A stretch of 64,000 bases of DNA from Pohlia nutans (GCA_022496805.1 CM040085.1:41631811-41695810); one strand, 5' to 3'. Positions 1-11,898 are shown, counted from the first letter of the stretch. Numbers and translations are program-made. The notes: generated by a model not told the origin, from the sequence alone.

Positions 1-693
1 TTGTCGCTAGCATGATTTGACCCAGAAACAAGCAAGAATTTATCTCAAAAAACAAACTGTTGTTGTCATATTCAACGCCCACCATTGATTTCTTACTGTG
101 ATCGATCTCAATACGAACATATTATAGCCCAGTACAAACACATTTTCAGTAGCTTTCACCAAGTTATCACTTGAAAAATTAGGTTAAAAACTGAGCACAA
201 AATCTCAATTTGAAATTTCAGTGAGTGCAGCCATTGATTATGTCATCTGGACTTTATACCCGGCGTTCCCGTTTCAAAGTACCAAACATTACGTACAAAG
301 TTTCAAGTCAAATGAAAACTCACAGGGAACCCTCACAGTTTGACTCTGGGGCCAAACTTGGGTGCGGGGGGTAAAAATAAGGGATTTTTACCCTGGGGAA
401 GTTTTTTTTGGCCCCTACGCCCGTCGAAAGTACCATGGTTTTACCTCGATAAAGGTTCCAGAAAGGGAGTCAAAGTTTGACCCCCAACTCCTAATCTGCA
501 CTTTCGGACACTATGCTAAAAAAATGAGGCCAAACTATCCACTTTTTACCCCCGCAAAAATGTCTAGGACCCCTGTGACTGTAACCGCACACGAGAGCCA
601 ATTGAAATTTAACTTGCAAGGTCAAATCCTGCTGTAAAACTCAATAACCCACAACCACAACAAGTTGCACCAAGTGCATAATAACTCATATCC
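1..693. other. AT-rich non-coding DNA with a small perfect hairpin
   Basis: I see no convincing gene here. The 91-codon open frame at 362-637 has no recognisable motif and lies in low-quality repeat-like sequence. A perfect 10-bp stem with a 5-nt loop (GGGTAAAAAT / ATTTTTACCC) is at 369-393, which may be the remnant of a foldback element. Confidence 0.4.
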
Positions 694-923
694 TTAACCC
701 CAAAGGACCAAGGATTCATGGTTTTATAATGACAAATTCAATTGATCATATCGTGAAAAATATAGTTAAGATAAGATTGAATTTCATATAACTGGAATCA
801 ATGAAGAACAATGCATATGTTGTCAAACAAAAAACAAACAAATTTGAACGAAAGGAAGTCCACGTAGAACATACTCAAAACTGCTAAAAAAACATTTGGG
901 CTTCTTGATCCTTTAGGGGTTAA
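694..923. mobile_element. TTAA-MITE, family B (GGACCAAG type), copy 1
   Basis: A 230-bp non-coding element is bounded by TTAA at both ends (694-697 and 920-923). The left end reads TTAACCCCAAAGGACCAAGG. The right end reads GATCCTTTAGGGGTTAA, so the termini are near-perfect inverted repeats. Internal sequence matches the copies in introns 1 and 3 of the phosphatase gene and the one near 36.3 kb. No coding potential is seen. Confidence 0.75.
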
Positions 924-1177
924 GACACAAATGTACACCCACACCCTCTAAAGTAAAAGAAGAACCTCCCAAATAAAAATATAATAAAATATACGGTATC
1001 CAAGAAGGACGGTCTTCAACTTATAGGTATCTAAAAGGTACCACTGAGGGCTCCAAATCATACCCAACCCTAACTCAAGTAAACTCCAAACCTAACTCAA
1101 CTAAACTCCAATCCTAGCTCAAGTAAAAGACAACCAACACCAACCTTTTTAACAAACACGTAAATAGATGCCTAACT

Positions 1178-1762
1178 TTAACCCCTAAACGTCAGAGCGT
1201 CCAGAAAGTGGACGACTAACAGATTCAAATCCTTCTCACGTTCTCATCAATGTTTGGATGAAAGTCATCCAATTTTTTGGAGATTCTTTACCAAGTTGTT
1301 GTATCTAACGGTTGGATTTAGTCATACTTGATTACATATTTTTCTAAAATTACAAATGTAGAAGTATGTCAAGTCGTTGACCAAGCCAAAATTGCATTCA
1401 CTGTAGTTCAAAAGTGGCCTTGCAAAAATGAGGTCATAGATTTAAGAAACACAAAAATTTCAAAGAATCACCACGTTTAAGAGTATCTCATTTCAAATTC
1501 ATTCTAACAAATTTTACTCAAAAAATATCAAAATTTTGTTTGTAATCGAATTTAGAAGGAATTTTTAATTTTAACTTTCAATTTTTATAATTAAATATTG
1601 GTGATAGTATTAGTGAATCAAACCGTATGGATGGAATCAAAAATTCAAAATCTAAAACTTTCATTTGTATATCAATTCCAAAATATTCTTCTAAATAGTA
1701 CTTTATGATGCTTTTTCTCAAATTATCAATTCCAGGGACACCCTGGTACGTTTAGGGGTTAA
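1178..1762. mobile_element. TTAA-MITE, family A, copy 1
   Basis: A 585-bp element runs from TTAACCCCTAAACGTC to GGTACGTTTAGGGGTTAA, with TTAA at each end. A subterminal palindrome, GTCCAGAAAGTGGAC, lies just inside the left end. It is closely similar over its whole length to the copy at 28184-28770. Non-coding. Confidence 0.85.
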
Positions 1763-2105
1763 CTATTGTAGGTTAGTGCACCTTGGGAAAAAATTAATTG
1801 CTAAAACTTATGTTCAATTTTTAGGAAATTTCAGCACATATTTGTCTAAACAATAATTAAATTTGGAAATGCCCAAATCATGAAAAAAATTAATTTATAG
1901 AAAATTTATGACTCAATAATGAATGAAAGTTTTTAGATTATTCATCATATTTAACATTTACACAATGACATACCATGTTTTTTTAAATTAAATTTGAAAA
2001 TGCCCAAATGTGGGAAATCCTCTTTTGTTTTGTTCAACACTTTTTTTCAACTTTTATTAATTACTATGCATTAAGGTGCCCAAGGTGCTACCAACCTACA
2101 GTAGT
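1762..2105. mobile_element. TIR element abutting TTAA-MITE A1
   Basis: The left end (TGTAGGTTAGTGCACCTTGG) and the right end (inverted CCAAGGTGCTACCAACCTAC) form imperfect terminal inverted repeats of about 27 bp. The element starts exactly where the family A element stops. Superfamily is not determined. Internal sequence is AT-rich and non-coding. Confidence 0.45.
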
Positions 2106-2127
2106 AATTGCTTTATCACTACATTTA

Positions 2128-2298
2128 GAATCAACACACACATATATAGAAGACTAACTTTAACTAGTAAATGGCCCACATCACAACACCGGGCTTTAGT
2201 TGAGATTTGGTGAATCAACACACACATATATAGAAGACTAACTTTAACTAGTAAATGGCCCACATCACAACACCAGGCTTTAGTTGAGATTTGGTGAA
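2128..2298. repeat. 84-bp tandem duplication (2 copies)
   Basis: Two nearly identical 84-bp units begin at about 2128 and 2212, each containing ATATATAGAAGACTAACTTT and CACATCACAACACC. They differ by about one base, so the duplication is recent. The open frame read through it is an artefact of the repeat. Confidence 0.85.
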
Positions 2299-2741
2299 TC
2301 ACACTTGGGTGAGGATTGCTGATAAATGCAGTGCCATGGTAAGAGCATGCGTACCCTATGCTTGCATGAGCCCTTGGTTTTGAAAACTGAATGAAATCAA
2401 TGTTTGTATTTAATCATGTTGTTTTAATAGGGTAGGTGACAGAGCCATAGAATATACGCCACATATAGTGATGCATATATAGGGCAAGAATGATTATTCA
2501 TGTATAGTGATTGTGGTTGGTTCACACACTCTGTAGAAGGTGATTATAGTGGTTCAAGGGTGCGGAGACTAGTGATTTTTTTTCAAGAGACAGTTTAGTA
2601 TTTTTGCTACATTTCTAGGGCTTGAAGAGTGATCCAAGCTACTTGGATGCTCTTTTCATGTTAATATATATAGGTAATATTACAATAATACAAATATGCT
2701 ACCTAAGTGTTGTTTAGGCAATATATAGATGGTACATAGGT

Positions 2742-3663
2742 TTAACCTCTAAAGGACCACAAGGACACATTGTGTGCAAGAATAATTTAATTATTTTAAT
2801 AACTTATTTCGATTCCATAATTTTGACTCAATGTTAACTAGAGAATTGTAGATGTCTGTTACGAAAATACAAAAATCCTTCAAGATGTGCAATTTTGTTG
2901 ATCGATCCGCCAGGAAAAAATTAAAACGTCAATGCAGGTGAATTTGGGACATAGTAGTTAGGGAGGTTGATGACTTGGAGGGTGTTTTCACATTGGGACG
3001 TCAGATTTATCAAAAAAAAAGTATACAATATGTAAAACATTTGCCATTACTACGTCACTAACACTATATAATAATTACGGAAAATGTTTAAATATATTTA
3101 AAATAGAGCCTTTTTTGAATCTTTGGAATCTTTTATGTATGTTTTATATTATTTTGGAATATTTTGGAAATATTCCAAAAAGATTGGAAATCTTTACACA
3201 TTTTATGTAGCATAACAATTAAAAATGATCACAAACACCGGCTCAACCGGTCACCAACAAGTCACTTCACCCAAACATCAATCTTTCGGAATCAATCATT
3301 GTTGTTGTTTTTAGTTTTAGAACACCATTCTTTTGTGAGCACCTAGATACAATACATCTTTGAATGCCCCTAAAATTCCAAACACTAATCATGGTTTTAG
3401 AATTTATGAGATGTTTGTAGTGAATGACTTGTTGATTTTGCTCAAAAATTTCAGAAAATAATTCATGATCTAACCTTATAATCATGTAATCTATATAGTA
3501 GATTGTCCTGAAAATTGATATACAATCTCACAACTAAGTCCTCTTTGAGCTTCAACTGCGAAGTTTTTTACGTGAACACCAATGGAGAGATACAACTACG
3601 TTCTTGAAAGTATCACAAGAAGTGATAGAATTTTAGAAGTGAGCATTGTCCTTTAGGGGTTAA
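2742..3663. mobile_element. TTAA-MITE, family G, copy 1
   Basis: A 922-bp element starts TTAACCTCTAAAGGACCACA and ends TTGTCCTTTAGGGGTTAA. It matches the copy at 38263-39167 along its full length, which fixes both boundaries. The outer 16 bp resemble family B, but the interior is unrelated and four times longer. Non-coding. Confidence 0.8.
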
Positions 3664-3816
3664 AGAGGCTACCTCTTAATTCCATATATGAAATTTGGCT
3701 ATTATTTATTCTATTTTATTCAAAAATCATGTCTATCAATTAGCTAGCCCAAATTTTATATAGTAATTTGGCAACAACAAAAAATCATTGATGCCCACTT
3801 GAACCGCTCATGTCTA

Positions 3817-4751
3817 AGAGCATAGGCAAGAGTGACTCCCAACACTCCAAATTAACGTCCAAGATGGGGTGTGAGAGCATATCTTGCGGTCTCCCAAATA
3901 CCTAGGCTCTTCTAATTTTTATTTGTCCAATTTAGAGGGGATAATCACTTGTTTCGCCAACAATACAACTCACTAATATATGCTTCCAACCAATTACAAG
4001 TAAATAGTAAGCTATCTATACATTAAAGAAGGTTGTTTGTTTGTTTGTTTGTTTTGTTTTGTATATTACGTTGACATCTCTCCGACCGTGTACCCGCCAC
4101 CCACGTTCTTAGTACCCTTGGAAAGCTCTCGATGGGGAGGGGGTGCATGAAGTTTGTTTCGTTGTGTTTGGACCTACGGTGTGAAAGTTATGGATTTCAA
4201 TCAAATTTTGTCACCATAAATTGAACTAAGTTATAAAAAATCGAATATGTGAGTGTTTGATGTCATTTTTGGCATCGTCAAAAAGCTCTTGACAAGTAGG
4301 GGTGCACCAAAGTCGTTTCGTAGCTTTTAAACATACGGCGTGAAAGCTATGGATTTTCAATCAAATTTTGTCACCATATATTGAATTGAATTATGGATAA
4401 ATTATTCCAAGAAAAAGAAGTAAAAGCACAGAGAACGCACAGAATGAATGGGAACATAAGGAACACACGGGAACATGGAGAACGCACGGGAACATGGAGA
4501 ATACAAGGAACACAAGGGAAATGTGGAACATGGGGAACATGTGGGCCAATGGCATAGGGCCTCACTAATCATTTATTATGACAACTTGCTAATCCTAAAA
4601 AGAAATATAAGGGGGTTGGGGGAGTTGTTGGCCCCTCCAAATTTATACTTATTTAGCAGGGCAAAGATAATTTAGAGGCCAACAAGAGCATTTTTCATTC
4701 CAAAAAATAGGGGAGCGAGGGGAGTATTTGGGGGACTGTAGGATATGCTCT
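3817..4751. mobile_element. Probable AGAGCAT...ATGCTCT element with internal duplication
   Basis: Short inverted ends (AGAGCATAGG / ATATGCTCT) enclose about 935 bp. Inside, 4120-4235 and 4279-4395 are diverged duplicates sharing ATTTTCAATCAAATTTTGTC-like sequence. Positions 4448-4550 hold a degenerate GGAACA-rich minisatellite. The short ends make the boundaries uncertain. Confidence 0.35.
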
Positions 4752-4925
4752 GAGAAGCTCTCACGTCCCTAGCAACAAGCACCAAATATGACTCACATTC
4801 TATAATTTTATCCAAACATAATTTCATGGACTAATTACCGAATCCTAACCATCAATTTAGAAGATTAATTCTCCTAACTTCTAGCTTCATAAAACGAGAG
4901 CATGATCAATAGGACAAACCATTTT

Positions 4926-5229
4926 AGAGCATCTCCAAGAAGGTTTGCCAAAGGTCTAACACACTCCAAAAGCGGATGAAAAATGCTAAAGGCCCTTCAA
5001 AAAGTCTCTTGACCCTCTATCTTAGCGTGTGTGATAAATGACACTTCAAATCTATGTTTAGTTGACTATATCCCACATTCTACTTGCGATTGGTCCATTG
5101 ACTATTTAATGTACACTTTTGATGTTTGAAGAGCGTTTGAGGGTAGGGAGCTTTAAGGTGAAGGGCTCTTCAAATATAAATGAGTAATTTTAGTGAGTCA
5201 CTTTTAGCGTGCATGGTTGGAGATGCTCT
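4926..5229. mobile_element. AGAGCATCTCC-ended TIR element
   Basis: The left end AGAGCATCTCCAAGAAGG and the right end TGGTTGGAGATGCTCT are inverted copies. The interior of about 300 bp is non-coding. The same end motif recurs at 5340-5843, 5895-6281, 20538-22058 and 24964-25254. Such ends are common on short plant DNA elements. Confidence 0.6.
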
Positions 5230-5339
5230 GATGCTCTAATGTGCTAAAATCAAGCTCCACACTCTAAACATAGTGACCTTTATCATCCAAAGTAGCATTT
5301 GGAGGGAGTGCCAAACTAGGTGCTACTGGCCATGCTCTA

Positions 5340-5843
5340 AGAGCATCTCCACCCTTGCGCAGGAACCGAGGCTCTGGAAAGCCTGTTTGACGGGCTCCAA
5401 ACTTGTGATTCAAAACTCTTACACGGCTGTCCCCCACCCACGTTGAATTTCTGGCTCTCCAAACTAGAAATTGTCAGAAATATTCCCGCATATCTCCAGA
5501 AGCACACAGTGATGTCAGAGTAGCAGTGGACCCGCCTCGACCCCGCACTCCCTGGCTGCGCACGTCATCTGCGGCTTTTGCTCCACGTCCACGCACTCCC
5601 TGGCTACACCCTCCGAAGCTGCCGCTAGGATCCACGGAATCTCTTGGATGAGGCCAAAAAAAACCCGGAATGCGGGCGCAGTAAGTTGATCTCTCACCTG
5701 CGAGGATAGCGAGTGCAAAGGAAAGTTTGAAGAGCCTGAAACATCAAGGCCGCATTTATGGAGAGGGGTGGGGCATGATTTTCTGCAAGGCCGCGTTAAA
5801 GGGCTTGCCGCGTCCCTTTAACGTGACAGGGTGGAGATGCTCT
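5340..5843. mobile_element. GC-rich AGAGCATCTCCACCC TIR element, copy 1
   Basis: Ends are AGAGCATCTCCACCCTTGCG and AGGGTGGAGATGCTCT. It is related to the next element at 5895-6281, sharing the CTCACC..GAGGATAG block and GAAGAGCC motifs. It is markedly GC-rich against its surroundings. Open frames on both strands are shadows without family features. Confidence 0.65.
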
Positions 5844-5894
5844 AACTTATTTGAAGCTCGCAGTGAATGTGCATAGCCAGAGTGAGCATAACTT

Positions 5895-6281
5895 AGAGCA
5901 TCTCCACCCTTGCGCAGAAAGGCAGACTCTCGAAATGTGTTTTGAAGGGCTCCAAGCATGCACTAAATTTTTTTAGGGTGGCACTCCCCCACCCTTACCT
6001 TGCATACTGGCTCTTCAACCCGAAAAACCGTCAGGAATATTCCCTGTAAAGTGGCTTCAACCCAAAAGTGGCACGATTCAGAGATTGCAAGTGGATGAGG
6101 TCCCGGAATTTGGGCGCAGCAAGAGCAACGCTCACCCGGGAGGATAGTGAGTGGAGCCAGAAGTTTGAAGAGCCCTGGCAAGTTTGAAGAGCCCGGGCAA
6201 TAGGGGTGGGGCAGATTTTTCTGCCAGGCCGCGTCAAAGGGCTTGCTGAGACCCTTTGACGCGCAAGGGTGGCGATGCTCT
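5895..6281. mobile_element. GC-rich AGAGCATCTCCACCC TIR element, copy 2
   Basis: A 387-bp relative of the preceding element, ending GACGCGCAAGGGTGGCGATG then CTCT. It lies under 900 bp upstream of the phosphatase start codon, so it may overlap that gene's promoter. Confidence 0.6.
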
Positions 6282-7097
6282 TAGCGCAGGGCTGGTGCGG
6301 GGCCGGCAAGCTTGTACTCCACAGGAATGAATGCACAGCGCAACATTTGCTACGGCACGGCTGGCGCTGCAAGTACACTACCTTACTTTGCGTTCCCTGG
6401 AGGGTTAACTTGCAAGTCCACGATACTTCCTTCCCTTCCTTTCAAAGAGCTGGCAATTGCACTCTCACACAATCGCACTCTTGCACCCTCAAACCTCACA
6501 TTCCCTTTCTTCTCACCCTGTGTCCCGCATTGCCAGGCTCATTCTGTCAGTCTGCGCTCTTGGGACCACTAGGGTATGTCTCCCGTTTCCTTTCTCTCGT
6601 CTGAGTCCAACACATCCGTCTGTTTCTTGGCAACCCACTTCTTCCATCTTGCCTTTGTGTGGCGATCTTTGCATTTTGGGTTTTGGGGTTCATCTGACCA
6701 GTTTTGTGGTTGCTTTTGTTGTCTGTGTTAGTTGTGGCGGACCACTCACTCAGATTAGTGTACTATCTGCGTTTGTACTCTATCAAAACGTTTTGTAACT
6801 CTAAGAGCGGAGATTACTCTTTTCCTTCTTGTATCCGCTGAATTACATTAATCAGTGGAATGTTGTTTCCTCTGTTTTGCGATCTTGAGCTTCCATTGAT
6901 TTTGTGTGATTTTACTCCATTTTCTATGTGAGTTTGGATTCATATTTTGTAATTGTGTGGTTGCAGATATGACCCTGTGTGGCAATGAGGATCTAGGGTT
7001 GACGATGGTGGCTTGGGATTGTTGTTCATGACCGAGGAGGATCCAGCTAGTTAGGTTTTTTTCGATAGTGCTGTAGGTATTACTGTAGTAAGTGGAG
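6282..7097 (+). promoter_or_regulatory. Probable promoter and 5' leader of the acid phosphatase gene
   Basis: This pyrimidine-rich interval precedes the phosphatase ATG. A possible leader intron runs from GTATGT at 6574 to TTGCAG at 6966. If it is spliced out, the leader contains a short upstream ORF from ATG 6969 to TGA 7031 (20 codons). No TATA box is obvious. All of this is inferred from splice-like motifs only. Confidence 0.3.
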
Positions 7098-10000
7098 ATG
7101 GTGGGAGATGGTGGAGATGGGGGTAGCTCAGCCAATTCAGCCTCGGCCTCGGACGTGCTCTCATCTTCTTCCTTGCCCAGGTCCTTCAGCTATGGCACAG
7201 ACGACGGCCTCGAGGCTGGCAGAATGAATAACAATTCTTCCAGAGAGTCCCTGCTTGGCCCCGGCAGCCGCATGAATTCCAGAGACTCACTCCTTGGCAG
7301 CCGCCGAAGCTCGGGTATGTAGTTCCATTGCCTCTGCTTTTCAAACGAATTTCTTCTGATCAAATATAACATTCGGTAGCCTTCAAAGGGACTGCCTCAG
7401 TCCCAATGATATGATGAGGAATATCCCTCATCATCTCATGAGCCCCATCAGCAGCTAAGTGGACATGTGGCAGGGGCTGGATGAAACCTCAAGGCCTTGT
7501 GAGAGCTACTGAATGTTATGAACGAATTGAAAATGATTTTTAGACTTCAGGAACTCAGGGCCAATTTAGATTGTAGAGCATTTGAGGTAACGAGTATAAA
7601 GAGATAGCATCTCAAATAATTTTTAGAATGCCACATAGGACTAGTTACTTAGACTCGTGTAAAGTTAACATTGAACAAAACAAAAATGAAGTAGTGTAAA
7701 GTTAACATTGAACAAAACAAGGTAAAACGAATTCAAGTGAAGGTGTAGGATTTTTTGAACGTTATCTTGCTTTGATGTGTGCAATCTAAAGTGGCCTTCA
7801 AAGTCTGTGAAAGCTTTTCACTAATGAAAGCTCGGATTTTGGATACGATCAATTGGAGAAGAACCTTTTTAGGGGGAAAATATTACTAACGGGATTATCT
7901 CTAATATTTACTTGAAGAAAGTAACATTTTTAGGTCTTTACTGGGACTGGTTAACTTGTGGAGTCTATTGATTGCTATATTTACAATGGAGGTGCCACGG
8001 GCTATAATGTCAATGTGAATGACAATGTCCATATCTGATTTTGTTTTAATGTTTATTTCCTTGTGTTCAGCTTTTCAAAAAGTCATATCTCACTTGATTT
8101 TATTCATTTTTGTGATCGGACAACTGTAGTAGAGGGGGTTTTTTTTTTGGATAGGGTTCCCTGTTCAATGAATTTGTCATTATGTGGCACTAAATGTGAC
8201 TTGAGAAGCCCCCACGGGATTAACCTCTAAAGGACCAAGAAGCCCAAATTGGGCCTCATTTTTTTCAGCAGTTTTGAGTAGGTTATATGTAGAATTTTTT
8301 TTATTCAAAATTTATTTGGTTTTTGATCAAACACATACAATGTTCTTTACCGATTCTGGTGATATAAAATTTGGTCCAATCTGAATCATATTTTTCACAA
8401 TTATATATTTTTGCATTTGTCATTTTAAAACAATGAATCCTTGGTCCTTTAGGGGTTAATCAGCGGGTTAACTACCAATTGCCATGTCCACAATGGAGGT
8501 GCCTAGGTCTATGTCCATTTCTAAGCATTACGTTTTTCCCTTCTAAACTTCGTGTGATAAGGCGATTGCAATCTCTAATATTTTTTGTTTCCTTGTGTTG
8601 GAATGTGCAGCATATGGGAGCAGATATGGCTTTGGAACTGCGTATTTTGAAGTGGATGATCAGGGGGTGTACCTCTCATCGGTGGCAGTCACTGTGTTGA
8701 TGGGCGTCATGGCCACCATAGGGATCATTCTCTTTACCCTGGTGGTCACGCTGGCGGTGATGTTAGGCAAATGTCAGAAGGCCCCCGTGCCAAACACCTG
8801 CGCAAGCTTCGCACTGAACGCGGAGATGAACAATCTGCAGGGCTACCTCGTTCCACAGGAATGCAAAAGCTTTGTTGCAAACTACGTCGACTCTGGCCAG
8901 TACTTGACTGACTTTGCCGTGGCTGTTGAAGCTGCCAGGACGTATTTGAATGCAATCGAGGCGGGCGAAGATGGAATGGACCTGGTTGTGTTGGACATTG
9001 ATGAGACCGCCTTATCAAACATGCCCTACTACACTGTTAATAATTACGGGTGAGTTCTTTTCCTGTGTTGTGAGAATTAACCACACCTAATTGTGATACT
9101 CAGAATGGTTTTCTATTATAAGAATGGTCAGATTTTTAAATACTTGTGTTATCAAATCAAAGAGGATTCCTACGCACCGAAGAATGTGTTATTTGGATAC
9201 CACATGCAAAAGTTTTAAGGGTCCATAGTTCGATCTAGAACTGACAAGTTTTGATGTTGAGGTGGTATACATTCTCAAATGAAATATGTACTCATTTTGC
9301 AAGATTTTGGAGTGTTGCATTTAGGTGGGTGTTGCAAATGGGTGTGATTACCTTAGATTGTGGCGCGTTTTAACTGAACGCCCTTTTTTTTTCCAAAAAA
9401 GGCTGTCTCGGTACTCGAAAAATGATCTATCTTTAATAGTAGTATGTAGTTTTTGTGTCACTCTCATTGTGCACCCAGTTTGAAGTGGACAGGGCTCACG
9501 TTTGAAGTATAAAGCATAGGACAAATATTGTAAAAAAGTAAATGCTAAAAACTTGGACAATTATTTCCGGACAGAGGGAGTAATGTTCATGATTTCCTTG
9601 CAAGACTCCAAAACAGTTTGTGCCAATAGCATTCTAGAGAATCCTTGTTGAGCACTCGTTGAATTGGCATGAAAAGGAATTCCTGAACTCACCTTATTGA
9701 GAGCTAAGCTACTGTCTTCAGTATGTCACTGTTTTAATTTTGCTTGATTTGTTCTGATTTGAACGTTTGGTTGGCATTGTTCTCATTTGGTGCCATGCAA
9801 GTACTATAACAAGATTATGAGTGATCATGTTGCTCCTTTGCTAAAGTTGTTTGTTGCATGTGGTTGACCAGTGTGGACGCATGGGATGAAGGCAAATGGG
9901 ATGCATGGGTAAACAATGCGAGCGCCCCAGCATTGGATGCAATGTTGTCAATGTACACAGACCTACGAGCTCAGAATTGGAGCTTTGCTTTCATCACTGG

Positions 10001-11068
10001 AAGGGGCGAGTCGCAGCGCGAGAAAACCATGCAAAGCCTTGCAAGTGCTGGGTATTCCGACTGGGTTACTCTTGTCTTAAGGTCCGTAATATCTACGTCT
10101 TGGTGTGCACAATTGCATGGATGTGGCATTTGATAGTAATACTCAATAGCAACAAGAGCAGGAGTAAACCATAAATATAATGAGCGGCTAATCACAAGTC
10201 TCTACCCCAAATAGAAACATATAATTTTTATGTCTCTTTTCATTTACTCCCTCTGTCTGGAAATCTTAGTCCTAGTTTTTGGCATTTTTCGACTTATCGC
10301 TTTTCTTTTCCCAAAAAAAAGCCGTCTCAGTACTCGAAAAATGGTCTATCTTTAATAGTAGTATGTAGTTTTTGTGTCACTCTCATTGTCCGCCCCGTTT
10401 GAAGTGGACAAAGCTCACGTTTGAAGTATAAAACATAGGACAAATATAAAAATGCCAAAAACTAGGATAACCATTTCTGGACAGAGGTAGTAATCTTTAG
10501 TACCATCCCCAAATTTGAAAACTCATGGGACAATCGTAGAATGCCACTTCCTATAATCACATGTCACAATTCTATTCCTGTAGATATATATAAGAAGTTC
10601 ATTCTTTAGAATTATGAGGGCCAACAAAACTCATTTCCATTGGGTTCCAGAACTTTCTACATTTCTGAATCATTGCTTAGCCCCTGAAGAACCAAGAAGC
10701 TCGAATTTGGCCTCAATTTTTTCACTTTTTCTTACTCTTTTCTTCCTTCAGCAGTTTTGAGCAAGTCCAATGTGGACTTCTGTTCAAATTTGTTGTTTTT
10801 ACCAACACATACAATGTTCTTCACTGATATAAAATTTGGTCCCATCTGAGTTATTGATTTTTCATTGAATTTGTGTTTGGAATTCTGCAGGGCACCAGAG
10901 GAGGCTGGTTTGACTGCTGTTGAGTACAAGTCCAAGCACCGGAGGATGCTGGAGAAGGACGGCTACCGCATAAGGAGCTCCTTGGGTGACCAGTGGAGCG
11001 ACATTGAAGGGGGAACCGTTGGCAACCGTACCTTCAAGCTGCCTAACCCCCTGTATTACATCTATTAG
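7098..11068 (+). CDS. Membrane-anchored HAD-superfamily acid phosphatase (plant class III type), 4 exons
   Basis: Proposed coding exons are 7098-7314, 8611-9049, 9872-10081 and 10891-11068. They join in frame (1044 nt, 347 residues, TAG stop). All introns have GT/AG ends: GTATGT, GTGAGT, GTCCGT and three CAG acceptors. The N-terminal ~95 residues are Ser/Arg/Gly-rich and probably cytosolic. A single hydrophobic span at about 97-124 predicts a membrane anchor in place of a cleaved signal. The HAD phosphatase core follows. Motif I is LDIDET (201-205), whose first Asp is the nucleophile. Motif II is FITGR (Thr261), and the acidic motif is GDQWSD (321-326). The family (vegetative storage protein/acid phosphatase) hydrolyses phosphomonoesters. 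The frame ends LPNPLYYIY, typical of the family. Intron sequence is filled with MITEs. The start is the first ATG of the open frame; an upstream GTG in frame is unlikely. Family assignment is firm; substrate is unknown. Confidence 0.9.
8220..8459. mobile_element. TTAA-MITE, family B, copy 2 (phosphatase intron 1)
   Basis: A 240-bp element from TTAACCTCTAAAGGACCAAG to CTTGGTCCTTTAGGGGTTAA, with TTAA at both ends and clear inverted termini. It lies inside intron 1, about 150 bp upstream of exon 2. Confidence 0.85.
9385..9582. mobile_element. Stowaway-like MITE, truncated (phosphatase intron 2)
   Basis: It shares about 200 bp with the element at 10247-10490, including AATAGTAGTATGTAGTTTTT and the right end GGACAGAGGGAGTA. 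The left terminal repeat is missing, so the copy is truncated or rearranged. Confidence 0.65.
10247..10490. mobile_element. Stowaway-like MITE (phosphatase intron 3)
   Basis: A 244-bp element with ends CTCCCTCTGTCTGGAAAT and TTTCTGGACAGAGGTAG, flanked by TA on both sides. These are the usual Stowaway (Tc1/mariner) terminal repeat and TA duplication. Non-coding. Confidence 0.8.
10677..10868. mobile_element. TTAA-MITE, family B, degenerate copy (phosphatase intron 3)
   Basis: The left end TTAGCCCCTGAAGAACCAAG and about 190 bp of interior match family B. The right end is lost. The remnant stops about 22 bp before the exon 4 acceptor (CTGCAG at 10885-10890). Confidence 0.65.
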
Positions 11069-11352
11069 TGCAGTAAGTGATGGTCATTCTAAGCAGTATC
11101 AAGATGTTTACTATAATGCAAGTCTGAATCTAATTGTTTATTTCCATTATTTTTCAGGCCCTTGGAAAGCAATTGCTTGTAAATTGGTTCACGAATTTGT
11201 GTACATTTCTCACTCTCTGATCATGTGAGTTTGAATTAAGGTAAGCCACGCTCTTAGTGTTGCAATCCGGAAGTTGCCACTATGTATCAATTGTGTACAT
11301 CTTAGACACTGATTACAAAGTGGCACAAATAAGGTGGTTTACCTTTAACCCT
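11069..11352. other. Probable 3' flank of the phosphatase gene
   Basis: AT-rich sequence follows the TAG stop. No second gene is visible. It presumably contains the 3' UTR, but I cannot place a polyadenylation site with confidence. Confidence 0.3.
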
Positions 11353-11898
11353 TTAACCCTTAAACGTACCACTCCTTTGTAGGAAAGTCAAACTACACAA
11401 TTTAGCCTTCAAGATTTATCAAAATATATTTTGTAATATTTTTCATGCATGGAATTGAATGTTTCCTATCAGTCTTGAAATTTTCAGATTTTTTTGATTT
11501 AATACGGCCTTTTTAACAAATTTTTAAGTCAAATACTTCAAAAAATAAATTTTATTACAAAAAAGCTTTAAAAATTTAATATTTTTTGGGAGCAGGTACA
11601 AATTACAATGGAGAATCACATGATATGTTTTCCATAGAAATTTTTTATTTACATTTTGAAATTCGAAAGGTGAACATCCTATGTAGTGTAATTCAAACCT
11701 TGAGCTACAAAGCTTGCACAAGCAATAAAATACTCAATAATTGGAATTTTTAAGATTTGAAAAGTGGAGTACAAACTAGACTTAATAAACTTCATTTTCT
11801 TAGTTGGGTGTATTAGCAACAAAAGTAATCTTCAAGATCAAAATTGGGTTTGACCAACAAACGTCCAGAAATTGGACGCTGGGACGTTTAGGGGTTAA
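11353..11898. mobile_element. TTAA-MITE, family F, copy 1
   Basis: A 546-bp element from TTAACCCTTAAACGTACCAC to GGGACGTTTAGGGGTTAA. The right subterminal region holds the palindrome CGTCCAGAAATTGGACG. It matches the copies at 12976-13531 and 37735-38266. Its right TTAA is also the left TTAA of the next element. Confidence 0.8.

Noticed and set aside
6269..6798. Overlapping open frames of 86-113 codons upstream of the phosphatase
   Set aside because: Three frames overlap in a GC-rich, pyrimidine-rich leader. None has a domain; they probably lie in promoter and UTR sequence.
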